34,390 nt of DNA from Treponema sp. (GCA_031265435.1 JAISCR010000192.1:1-34390); one strand, 5' to 3'; positions 7,327 through 13,160 are shown, counted from the stretch's first letter. Notes: generated by a model not told the origin, from the sequence alone. Made by a program: numbers and translations.

Positions 7327-7354
7327 ATCGTAACTTGCCGACATAAAATGTCAA
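7327..7354 (-). promoter_or_regulatory. Sigma70-type internal promoter
   Basis: On the minus strand TTGACA (7349-7354), a 16-bp spacer and TACGAT (7327-7332). The start point would be near 7320, about 25 bases before ATG 7295. It sits about 50 bases after the U run that ends the structured RNA region, so a terminator followed by a new promoter is a natural reading. It shares GGCAAGTTA and other spacer bases with 4038-4065. Confidence 0.75.
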
Positions 7355-7402
7355 TAGTTACCAGATATATTTTCATTATTTTTTCTATCCAAATGTTTGG
7401 AT

Positions 7403-8127
7403 GAAAAAACAATGCGGAGCAGGCCGTGTCTCACAGCCTTCCCGGGGTGTGGAGTACCTGTTGAGCTTCACCCCGTCTCCTGGGGCGTAATGCCCCGTAG
7501 GGAACTCCGTTGCGGGAAGGCGGGGATCGAACCCGCATAACGGCCTCTTGGATCTTAGCCTCAGACCACTTGGACCGCTGTTACCATTAACCAACTCGCA
7601 CCTACTCACCGCCATTTCCGCACTGACAGAACAGCCGGCGCCTGACCTGGACTTCGTGCGCCGTTTAACGGAAGTCCGGCTTACGTTCCGGACCTTGGGC
7701 TTTCGAGGACGAATGGAAGCGGGGCTTACAGCTATACCGCTTTCCCCGAAGGGAACCGTCCATCCCGGATAATGCCGGGTCACTTTGTTTTCCGATTTGG
7801 GAGGGGAAAACATAAGTCCCTCGGGACTCTGGAGCGTGGCGGCTATGAACCGTCACAGGCGGAAAAGGAGGTGACAAACCGCCTGTCCTACTATAGGCCG
7901 CCCCTAAAATCCGGCCTACGGACCGACCGGCGGGTCTGTTCCAAAAAGGAACAGGGCATCTGGTAGCATATCTGCTTTCCCTCTATTGAGCCTACGGAAC
8001 GGCTCGGCAATGCCGCCCACATTGTAGTCCAAGACTGCAAACACTAAGAAGCGGGGCCAATGCGGTAGAAGGAACTACCCATCCAAGATTAAGGCCTGGT
8101 CACTAAAAAGCACCCATGAAGGGCTAT
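7403..8127 (-). ncRNA. Candidate giant structured noncoding RNA (GOLLD/ROOL-like position and size)
   Basis: About 720 bases with no credible protein but many strong stems. Perfect stems include 7936-7942/7948-7954 (7 bp), 7894-7900/7912-7918 (7 bp), 7855-7862/7879-7886 (8 bp), 7787-7793/7805-7811 (7 bp), 7674-7679/7688-7693 (6 bp), 7988-7992/8001-8005, 7764-7768/7775-7779 and 7443-7449/7469-7475 (7 bp). A long-range helix pairs 7436-7444 with 7513-7521 (9 bp). Another, 7411-7418/7617-7624, needs a G-U pair that exists only in a minus-strand RNA, as does the hairpin 7421-7428/7432-7439. A TTTTTT run (7403-7408 region) follows. GOLLD and ROOL RNAs are known to be large and beside tRNA genes in phages; membership here is inference. 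Some helices are mutually exclusive, and I could not fold it. Confidence 0.6.
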
Positions 8128-8191
8128 GGGGAGCTAGGGAATCGAACCCATTTTGGCGCCGTCAGATTAAAAGGCTGTCCACCTGCTCCCC
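8128..8191 (-). tRNA. 64-nt tRNA-like gene with reduced D arm, anticodon loop of tRNA-Lys(UUU) type
   Basis: The minus strand reads a perfect 7-bp acceptor stem (GGGGAGC at 8191-8185 with GCTCCCC at 8134-8128) and a T arm with GGGTTCGATTCCC. The middle holds CCTTTTAATCTG, matching the canonical Lys anticodon loop CTTTTAA. Between the acceptor and anticodon arm only about eight bases remain (AGGTGGAC), so no normal D stem-loop can form; the whole is 64 nt instead of about 74. The anticodon stem also has mismatches. It could be a degenerate tRNA, a minimal functional tRNA, or a processing signal for the RNA downstream. CCA is not encoded; the discriminator is A. Confidence 0.6.
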
Positions 8192-8220
8192 AAAAAACCA
8201 CGATCTATTCCCCGGCCAAC

Positions 8221-8340
8221 CTAATCCTTAAATTGTTTTGGAAGACGTTTGAGGTACTTCCACCTCCTCAAATTATTAAAAATCCACAGCCCGATAAAAA
8301 AAATGCCTATCAATCCGAAAACCAAAAACACATATACCAT
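8221..8340 (-). CDS. 39-residue single-span membrane peptide
   Basis: A short frame with an excellent ribosome site (AGGAGGGGG just before ATG 8340). The product starts MVYVFLVFGLIGIFFIGLWI, one hydrophobic span of about 20 residues, followed by a basic tail (NNLRRWKYLKRLPKQFKD). This N-out or N-in single-span design with a cationic tail is seen in small phage membrane proteins and in some holin-like or toxin peptides, but no family is recognised. It lies between ninG and the tRNA-like gene. Confidence 0.65.
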   Translation of the reverse strand: MVYVFLVFGLIGIFFIGLWIFNNLRRWKYLKRLPKQFKD

Positions 8341-8349
8341 AACCCCCTC

Positions 8350-8769
8350 CTATGTCTGGTTTACGACCTTGATTTTTTTAAGGACTTTCACCTTCTGCTG
8401 ATATTCCAAGATTTTGTACATCAAGCTGATGGAATCATCGCCTCCGGAGATCTGCGATATGGTTTCCAGCTTCTCGACTTCCTGCGCCCCATACAGTTCA
8501 ACCAGCTTTTTCCGGTAGATCATTTTCTGGCCTTCATGAGTCCAGTTACAGTTTTTGCATTGCGCATGGCAGTTCAGTTCATTGAACCGCGTTGAGAACC
8601 TGGCTCGCTCGCAATAATGCCCGTTATCAACATCACGCCAGAAATAGACTTTTCCGCAGGTAATACAACGGACATAACCATTCGAATCTGCATCACGGAG
8701 CCGGATATATTCGCTGAAAATCCTATCCAGCTTTTTTTGAAGCTGTCGGAAACTTAACGGTTTTTTCAT
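8350..8769 (-). CDS. ninG: NinG-type phage recombination protein
   Basis: A 139-residue protein beginning MKKPLSFRQLQKKLDRIFSE. It carries the NinG/Rap hallmarks: CITCGK, then DNGHYCERARFSTRF, then CHAQCKNCN, which together form a zinc-containing HNH-like nuclease fold. Lambda NinG (Rap) is a structure-specific endonuclease that cuts D-loops and Holliday-type branches during phage recombination. The start ATG 8769 has no ribosome site of its own but overlaps the stop of the upstream 55-residue gene as ATGA, so translation by coupling explains the start. A longer open frame to 8988 is not needed. Confidence 0.85.
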   Translation of the reverse strand: MKKPLSFRQLQKKLDRIFSEYIRLRDADSNGYVRCITCGKVYFWRDVDNGHYCERARFSTRFNELNCHAQCKNCNWTHEGQKMIYRKKLVELYGAQEVEKLETISQISGGDDSISLMYKILEYQQKVKVLKKIKVVNQT

Positions 8770-8933
8770 TTGGACAAATCCGCATAGGTGAACTGCATAG
8801 CTATTGCCATCATTATTTTCCCTACAAAAATAACCGGGCTGCAGAACAGCCGGGAAAAAGCATGATGTCCCATGCGCTCTCCAAATTCTTTTACGAAAAC
8901 TGCCGATTGATAATAAGATTTTTTCAGATTCAT
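8766..8933 (-). CDS. 55-residue small protein coupled to ninG
   Basis: A frame from ATG 8933 to a TGA at 8766-8768, with GGAAGG a few bases upstream. The product (MNLKKSYYQSAVFVKEFGER...) has a hydrophobic stretch in the second half (FCSPVIFVGKIMMAIAM). Its TGA shares bases with the ninG ATG, so it probably drives ninG translation. No family is recognised; it may be chiefly a coupling leader. Confidence 0.55.
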   Translation of the reverse strand: MNLKKSYYQSAVFVKEFGERMGHHAFSRLFCSPVIFVGKIMMAIAMQFTYADLSK

Positions 8934-8955
8934 AATCCTTCCCTGAAAATCCGAT

Positions 8956-8998
8956 AACGGCGCCGGACGAACCTTCGTGAGTAAGCACCGGCGCCGTT
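8956..8998 (-). promoter_or_regulatory. Strong 11-bp hairpin in the leader of the ninG pair
   Basis: AACGGCGCCGG (8956-8966) pairs perfectly with CCGGCGCCGTT (8988-8998). Inside the loop ACGAA and TTCGT can form a second small stem. No clear U run follows on the minus strand. It lies 22 bases upstream of ATG 8933 and just after the end of the HTH gene, so it may control readthrough or RNA processing. Confidence 0.6.
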
Positions 8999-9016
8999 TA
9001 CGGATTCATTTCTTCA

Positions 9017-9304
9017 TCAGGTTTCAACCTCCTCTTTTTTGATTTTCTCTACCACCCTTTTGGGCAACGGGTAATCAATACCCGCCGAGATTTTGATTTT
9101 ATGAAGCCATGCGTCCAAATCTTTGGAATCCGCGCGGAAACTTCTTTCGCCGAATGGAACCCACTCAAATGGAAACTGCTTCGCTTTTATGCGTTTTTCT
9201 ATCGTCCGTTCCGAGACTCGAAAGAAATCTGCCACTTCTTTTACCGTGAGCAGCCTTCCTTTTACGGCGGTAAGCCCCAAATTGGCGCCGGTCACTTCAC
9301 GCAT
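9017..9304 (-). CDS. Helix-turn-helix DNA-binding protein (excisionase/MerR-like)
   Basis: A 95-residue protein. The segment LLTVKEVADFFRVSERTIEKRIKAK is a winged-helix HTH of the excisionase/MerR (HTH_17) type, followed by a wing (FPFEWVPFGERSFRADSKDLDAWL). Such proteins act as excisionases or small regulators in phages. ATG 9304 with AAGGA upstream overlaps the end of the HU gene, showing coupling. The integrase is nearly 5 kb away, so excisionase or early-gene regulator both remain possible. Confidence 0.8.
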   Translation of the reverse strand: MREVTGANLGLTAVKGRLLTVKEVADFFRVSERTIEKRIKAKQFPFEWVPFGERSFRADSKDLDAWLHKIKISAGIDYPLPKRVVEKIKKEEVET

Positions 9305-9603
9305 ACGCCGGTTTCCTTCGGGGCATTGACCGCCTCTTTCAGTTTTCCGCAAGGCCGGAAAAAAACCACGCGCCGGGGCGGTACTTTCACCGGGGCCAAA
9401 GTCCGGGGATTGTGCGCCTTGTATGCTTTGCGTTCCCGTGTTTCAAAGGATCCCAGGCCACGGAGTTCGATCACTTCTCCGACAGCCAGGGCGGCGGCCA
9501 TTGTCTCAATAATCCGGGCGGTCAACGCTCTTGCCTGGGCGGGTTTCAGGGCAGCCCCGGACTGGAGGATCTCCCATATCCGGGAACGGGTGAATTTGCT
9601 CAT
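9292..9603 (-). CDS. HU/IHF-family DNA-binding protein
   Basis: A 103-residue protein with the HU/IHF signature: VGEVIELRGLGSFETRERKA, then AHNPRT, then PPRRVVFFRPCGKLKEAVN. HU/IHF proteins bend DNA and assist site-specific recombination, packaging and replication. The C-terminus is longer than in plain HU by about ten residues. ATG 9603 overlaps the previous stop as ATGA, so translation is coupled. It may serve the element's own recombination or replication. Confidence 0.9.
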   Translation of the reverse strand: MSKFTRSRIWEILQSGAALKPAQARALTARIIETMAAALAVGEVIELRGLGSFETRERKAYKAHNPRTLAPVKVPPRRVVFFRPCGKLKEAVNAPKETGVCVK

Positions 9604-9827
9604 GCCGCAATCCTTACGATGCCGCGTTCAACCAGGAGATCCTCAATCCGCCACATGACGATCTCAAGTTCCTCAACGGTTTCGGGGAAAGACGCTTTGA
9701 GGATCAAGTTGATTACGTTGTCTTCCCAATCCATGCCTTTCGCACGGTTTTCCATCCAGAACTGATGACCCTCTTTCGAGTCATAGAACTGTAGGACGGC
9801 CAAAACTTTTTTATCGATTCTGGTCAT
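9600..9827 (-). CDS. Small hypothetical phage protein (75 aa)
   Basis: A 75-residue helical protein (MTRIDKKVLAVLQFYDSKEG...). ATG 9827 has AGGAGG six bases upstream; that site lies only a few bases after the structured element at 9844-9891, which could therefore affect its translation. Its stop overlaps the HU start. No family is recognised. Confidence 0.7.
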   Translation of the reverse strand: MTRIDKKVLAVLQFYDSKEGHQFWMENRAKGMDWEDNVINLILKASFPETVEELEIVMWRIEDLLVERGIVRIAA

Positions 9828-9843
9828 TTGATCCTCCTGCTTT

Positions 9844-9891
9844 GATGAATGGGACATAAGTCTTCGGAGGCAACGCTCCACACCATTCATC
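9844..9891 (-). ncRNA. Structured RNA element A (three-way junction) in a 5' leader
   Basis: The outer stem is GATGAATGG with CCATTCATC (9 bp). Inside are two hairpins, GGAG/CTCC with a six-base loop and GAC/GTC with a four-base loop. The minus-strand GCCTCC in this element is complementary to the AGGAGG ribosome site of the gene that follows, so an alternative pairing that hides the site is possible. Same design as element B. Confidence 0.6.
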
Positions 9892-9905
9892 GCACTATAT
9901 TTTTA

Positions 9906-9950
9906 TAGGCGGGACATACAGTCGCCGGGGACGACACCCCACACCGCCTA
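9906..9950 (-). ncRNA. Structured RNA element B (three-way junction), tandem with element A
   Basis: The outer stem is TAGGCGG with CCGCCTA (7 bp). The two inner hairpins are GGGG/CCCC with a six-base loop and GAC/GTC with a five-base loop. Compared with element A the outer stem is wholly different yet still pairs, and the inner stem changes from an A-U to a G-C pair, while TGTGG, GACT and TATGTC are kept. This is the pattern expected of a conserved RNA fold. Confidence 0.6.
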
Positions 9951-9970
9951 GTTAAGCCTTAGGTTGCTTC

Positions 9971-10126
9971 CTAAGCGTTCTGCTGGTAATAATCCAGTTC
10001 ATCATCCCAGTCAGTAATGACCGAAACATCGATGCCGATGTCCGAAAGCTCCTCAATGGCGCCTTCCCTGTCGTATTGACCGTTCATGTACCCAATCCTG
10101 ATGTCCTCTACCGATACCCTGTTCAT
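9971..10126 (-). CDS. 51-residue early protein, first gene of the leftward operon
   Basis: ATG 10126 follows TTGGAGG, an excellent ribosome site. The product (MNRVSVEDIRIGYMNGQYDR...) is acidic and ends DDELDYYQQNA. It is the first gene after the leftward promoter and the leader hairpin, the position where phages often place antirepressors or antitermination factors; no motif shows which. A short hairpin (CTTAGG/CCTAAG) overlaps its stop codon. Confidence 0.65.
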   Translation of the reverse strand: MNRVSVEDIRIGYMNGQYDREGAIEELSDIGIDVSVITDWDDELDYYQQNA

Positions 10127-10140
10127 CCTGTACCTCCAAT

Positions 10141-10195
10141 AAAAAAGCGATGGTAGGAACCTCGGCCCTGCCCGGCTTTGGCTCCTATCATCGCT
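10141..10195 (-). terminator. Leader hairpin with U run (possible attenuator) before the first leftward gene
   Basis: A 13-position stem, 10146-10158 with 10183-10195, has one mismatch and is followed on the minus strand by TTTTTT (10141-10146). It lies between the promoter (start near 10243) and the first gene at 10126. It looks like an intrinsic terminator, implying regulated readthrough into the operon. Confidence 0.65.
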
Positions 10196-10220
10196 CTTTC
10201 TTTCCCGGGGCAGCGGGGTT

Positions 10221-10240
10221 AAGACTTATTTCTAAGTCTT
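10221..10240. promoter_or_regulatory. Palindromic operator-like site O1
   Basis: AAGACTTA-TTTC-TAAGTCTT, a perfect 8-bp inverted repeat, lies at about +3 to +22 of the leftward promoter. A second, half-conserved copy is at 10285-10299. Probably the binding site of the adjacent XRE repressor. Confidence 0.6.
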
Positions 10241-10249
10241 TATATAAAT

Positions 10250-10278
10250 ACAATATCTTAATATTAAGTTATTGTCAA
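10250..10278 (-). promoter_or_regulatory. Leftward early promoter
   Basis: TTGACA (10273-10278), a 17-bp spacer and TATTGT (10250-10255) on the minus strand. The start would be near 10243, next to O1. Its -35 box overlaps that of the rightward promoter. Confidence 0.65.
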
Positions 10279-10300
10279 GAGAAAAAGACTTATTTTTAAT
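10272..10300 (+). promoter_or_regulatory. Rightward (repressor) promoter with operator O2
   Basis: TTGTCA (10272-10277), a 17-bp spacer and TTTAAT (10295-10300). The operator-like AAGACTTATTTTTAA (10285-10299) covers the spacer and -10 box, which would give repressor autoregulation. The start would be near 10307. Confidence 0.6.
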
Positions 10301-10352
10301 AATTTTTCAAAAAATTCCTTTTTTTTATGACTTTTTTACCGATAATGCACTG

Positions 10353-10691
10353 ATGGATGAAACTTTCTGGGATAGAACAAATAGACTCATAAAGGAATGT
10401 GGTTTTACCCAAGAAACATTGACCCAAAAATGCCAATTTGAAGACCCAAGACGAATACAAAACCTAAGTGGCGGAAACAGATTCCCACGAGCATTGGAAC
10501 TTGTAAGAATTGCACGGGAACTTAGAACAACGGTTGAATATCTTGTTACAGGAGAAAGAAGCTACGATCAGGACCTTCTTGACGCTTTTCATAGGCTAAA
10601 CGATGAGGGTAGAGAAAACGCCATCTTACTGGTAAAGGCACTGGAAACCAAATACCCTTTACCGTTAGAACAGGCTGGCGTCTCATCGTAG
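10353..10691 (+). CDS. XRE-family phage repressor
   Basis: A 112-residue protein. The N-terminal half is an XRE/Cro-CI helix-turn-helix: FTQETLTQKCQFEDPRRIQN, then RFPRALELVRIARELRTTVEYLVTGE. The C-terminus has no peptidase motif, so it is a short repressor rather than a LexA-like self-cleaving one. ATG 10353 has no clear ribosome site; upstream codons in frame are not better. It is divergent from the leftward operon and beside two operator-like sites, so it is probably the lysogeny repressor of this element. Confidence 0.8.
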   Translation: MDETFWDRTNRLIKECGFTQETLTQKCQFEDPRRIQNLSGGNRFPRALELVRIARELRTTVEYLVTGERSYDQDLLDAFHRLNDEGRENAILLVKALETKYPLPLEQAGVSS

Positions 10692-10734
10692 ACGGTAACA
10701 TAAAGCCGATAACACCAAAATAAAGGGGGATAAA

Positions 10735-12105
10735 ATGTCTGACGAGTACACCATCAATGAGCAGGAAGAACTTGAGGGTCACGGCCCCATAGCTGAAAGT
10801 GGTGAAGGTGATGTTTTTGAAAACGGCGTCAAGAAAAAAATAATCTGGCATCCCATGGATTACTCCATCGGCCAGCTCAGGTTCATGAAAAACGAAAAAG
10901 AGCTTGACCCAAATCCCTCATGGCAACGGAATTATGTCTATGACCGTACCAAAGCAAGCAAGCTCATCGAATCAGTATTACTCGATGTCCCGATACCAGC
11001 AGTCTACCTGGCTGAGGAAAAAGACAACACCCTAAGCGTTATTGACGGGCAACAACGCCTTACAACCTTTTTCCTCTTCATCGACGAGAAATTCCCAGAC
11101 AAGGAAAAAGTCGAAATACCTTTCACACTTACGGGTTTGAAAGTGCTGCCGGAATACAACAGGTTCACCTTTTCCGAACTTCCAAAAGAATTACAGACCA
11201 AGTTGAAGAATACCCCGATTCATGCGATTATCATCAAAAATGACTCAGATGAGGATGTAAAATTCGATATTTTTGAGCGTCTTAATACTGGTTCTTTAAA
11301 GCTAAACGAGGATGAAATCAGGAATTCCGTCTATCGAGGCCCTTATATCGACTTACTAGATAAGCTTTCCGATGATAAAACCTTTGACATCATGGTTAGA
11401 AAACCTAATTTCAAAAACCGAATGTTCTACCGCGGTATGATCCTCCGATTTTTTGCCCTTTCAGAGAAAAACATCCAGCTTTACCGGCCAAGCATGAAAC
11501 AATACTGTAACAAAGAGCTGAGGGAAAACCGGAATATGTCCGAAAGCAAGGCCGGAGATTATCAAAAAAGATTTGAAAAGTGCGTTTACCTGTGCAAAGA
11601 AACGTTTGGGAACAATGCTTTCAGACGATTTAGCCCTGGTAAGGAAGGTGCCGAAAACGGTTCGTGGGTTGCAAGCCGAATTAATATGGCTCTATTTGAT
11701 GTTCAGATGTGCGGTTTCATTGGATATGACACGAGCCAAATTATGGGCCATACAGACGAAATACGGGAACGGATGCTTGATCTTATATGCAACGACCAGG
11801 AATTCAGTAATGCAATTGAAATGAAAACAAGTAATACCGACCAGATAAAGCTCAGGTTCAAAAAATGGACCGATGCCTTGGACTCCATTGTTTTGAGTTC
11901 ATCCCCACGCAATTTCAGCTACGAGATCAAAAAACAGCTTTTCGAGAAAGACCCAACCTGCGGAATCTGTCACAACCAAATTCTCGCCATTGAGGATGCC
12001 GAAGTGGACCATATAGACCCGTATAGCAAGGGCGGCCAAACCGCCCTGGAAAATGCTCAGATAACCCATCGGTATTGCAATCGCCATAAAAGCAATAACA
12101 TCTAG
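10735..12105 (+). CDS. DUF262-HNH nuclease, GmrSD-type candidate anti-phage effector
   Basis: A 456-residue protein. The N-terminal DUF262 domain shows its hallmark DGQQR at residues 104-108, a ParB/Srx-like fold that hydrolyses nucleotides in GmrS-type enzymes. The C-terminal 50 residues form an HNH nuclease: CGIC, then EVDHIDPYSKGG, then LENAQITHRYCNRHKSN. DUF262 joined to a nuclease is the plan of type IV GmrSD restriction enzymes and SspE, which attack modified phage DNA; here HNH replaces DUF1524. AAGGGGG precedes ATG 10735. It is read in the same direction as the repressor, 43 bases after it, and so is probably expressed from the prophage to exclude other phages. Confidence 0.8.
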   Translation: MSDEYTINEQEELEGHGPIAESGEGDVFENGVKKKIIWHPMDYSIGQLRFMKNEKELDPNPSWQRNYVYDRTKASKLIESVLLDVPIPAVYLAEEKDNTLSVIDGQQRLTTFFLFIDEKFPDKEKVEIPFTLTGLKVLPEYNRFTFSELPKELQTKLKNTPIHAIIIKNDSDEDVKFDIFERLNTGSLKLNEDEIRNSVYRGPYIDLLDKLSDDKTFDIMVRKPNFKNRMFYRGMILRFFALSEKNIQLYRPSMKQYCNKELRENRNMSESKAGDYQKRFEKCVYLCKETFGNNAFRRFSPGKEGAENGSWVASRINMALFDVQMCGFIGYDTSQIMGHTDEIRERMLDLICNDQEFSNAIEMKTSNTDQIKLRFKKWTDALDSIVLSSSPRNFSYEIKKQLFEKDPTCGICHNQILAIEDAEVDHIDPYSKGGQTALENAQITHRYCNRHKSNNI

Positions 12106-12129
12106 TTTGAATGTAATAGGCACATATTT

Positions 12130-12194
12130 CTCCAAAAACCGATAATTTTGCTAAAATTTACCATGTTTTTAGCGAAATCGTAGGACTTTTGGAG
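12130..12194. terminator. Long imperfect inverted repeat between convergent genes
   Basis: CTCCAAAA (12130-12137) pairs with TTTTGGAG (12187-12194), and inside GCTAAAA (12150-12156) pairs with TTTTAGC (12167-12173), with CGAT/ATCG also near-matching. It lies between the ends of the DUF262-HNH gene and the secreted-protein gene. A bidirectional terminator is the simplest reading. Confidence 0.5.
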
Positions 12195-12217
12195 ATTTAC
12201 AATGAATTCCTGAAAAA

Positions 12218-12631
12218 TTATCTTTTGGTTTCTATCTCATAATTAGGCCATTTGAAAGTTTTGTGTATAACTATAGATCCTGTCTTACTGTACAATGGGC
12301 GAATCCCTAACACTCCCTGAAACAAAATAGTTGGTGTATCAAATTGCTTATATTCAGAGGGTAAATATTTGAATTCTGAAATTGGTATTGATATGCTTTC
12401 ACCTGGCTCTATTGTATATTCTCCATCTGGCCCACCACATTCATACCAACTATTTGTGAAGCTATCTTCTAACAGCATTTCAACCTTAAATTCTTTAAGC
12501 GGATATTCTGCAGAATTATTTTTTATAACTAAATTCTGTTTCTCAAAAGATATTGTTATCAGCGATTGTAAATCCTGCGCACATAAACCAAGTGGAATAA
12601 TAAAAAACAAAAATACAATAATTTTTCTCAT
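12218..12631 (-). CDS. Secreted or lipid-anchored small protein, cargo gene
   Basis: A 137-residue protein. Residues 1-19 (MRKIIVFLFFIIPLGLCAQ) are a signal peptide; LGLC could be a loose lipobox, but cleavage after AQ by signal peptidase I is equally likely. The mature part is beta-rich and has no recognised domain. GGAG precedes ATG 12631. The gene is more AT-rich than the core phage genes and lies outside the early operon, beside the nuclease gene, which fits an accessory gene changing the host surface. Confidence 0.65.
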   Translation of the reverse strand: MRKIIVFLFFIIPLGLCAQDLQSLITISFEKQNLVIKNNSAEYPLKEFKVEMLLEDSFTNSWYECGGPDGEYTIEPGESISIPISEFKYLPSEYKQFDTPTILFQGVLGIRPLYSKTGSIVIHKTFKWPNYEIETKR

Positions 12632-13160
12632 TTTCAGCTCCTTTATTGTATCCCAAACTCTGCCACAGAAAAGCCTCATACAGCTCTTCCGGCAGACCGG
12701 GAAAAAGTCGGCCTATGGTACTCATCCCGTATAAAAAACGTCTGTCTGATTCTGGCTTTAATGTAAATCCCATCAGGGTATTCCGTCAAGGGTATTCCTT
12801 TAGCCTTGCAGTTGTTCATTTTTGCACGAGAAAGGACATAGAAACGTTCATTTTTCATAAAACTAAGAATAATACCAAAAGGCCATAAAAACCATTTGTA
12901 GGGCCTCCGTGATTCAAATTCAGGGGTATTTATTCAGGGTGAGTGATTCTTATTTTGAGTAAAAAAATAGTGGTGGTTTTCCACAAGTTGTTCACATCAG
13001 TTTTTCTAAAACTGAATAACAATTAAATTTATATTTATATTAAATTACTATTAAATATATGGAGGGATATATATAGGGTATGGAAGGGGTATCTATAGGG
13101 TATCAATACCATATCTTTTTATAGAAGAAAATCGAGCTAGAAACAGTTTAACCGGGCAAT
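12632..13160. other. Long AT-rich intergenic segment without a supported gene
   Basis: Short minus-strand frames at 12543-12773 and 12676-12858 have no ribosome sites and overlap each other, so at most they are gene remnants. The right part (12960-13110) is AT-rich and contains the DnaA-box-like and direct-repeat sites listed separately. Confidence 0.6.
12977..13104. other. Possible replication-origin or regulatory segment with DnaA-box-like sites and 11-bp repeats
   Basis: TTTTCCACA (12977-12985) fits the DnaA-box pattern TTWTNCACA, and TTGTTCACA (12988-12996) has one mismatch. About 65 bases of nearly pure A/T follow. Then three 11-bp units sit head to tail from 13072: TATAGGGTATG, GAAGGGGTATC, TATAGGGTATC. 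This is the layout of a small origin, but it may instead be an operator array for the adjacent DNA-binding protein. Confidence 0.4.

Noticed and set aside
7436-7536. Circularly permuted tRNA or tmRNA (T arm and 3' acceptor strand before the 5' strand)
   Set aside because: The order is suggestive, but no D arm, anticodon arm or tag-peptide frame follows the second strand.
7512-7621. tRNA-Leu-like gene (GCGGAAATGGCGG start, T arm GGGTTCGATCCCC)
   Set aside because: It would be 110 nt with one acceptor mismatch and no clear anticodon arm; the 3' acceptor strand pairs better (9 bp) with 7436-7444. A tRNA remnant or mimic inside the larger RNA is preferred, not a working tRNA.
7385-7813. 142-residue minus-strand open frame across the structured region
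   Set aside because: Ser/Arg/Pro-rich low-quality sequence with no ribosome site, crossing several strong hairpins and the T-arm-like hairpin; typical chance frame.
8128-8191. Suppressor tRNA reading UAA (anticodon UUA)
   Set aside because: The loop centred by the stem gives CTTTTAA with anticodon UUU; the UUA frame has no paired stem.
12543-12858. Minus-strand frames of 76 and 60 residues upstream of the secreted-protein gene
   Set aside because: They overlap in different frames, lack ribosome sites, and one runs into the next gene; perhaps remnants of one frameshifted gene, but not supported.
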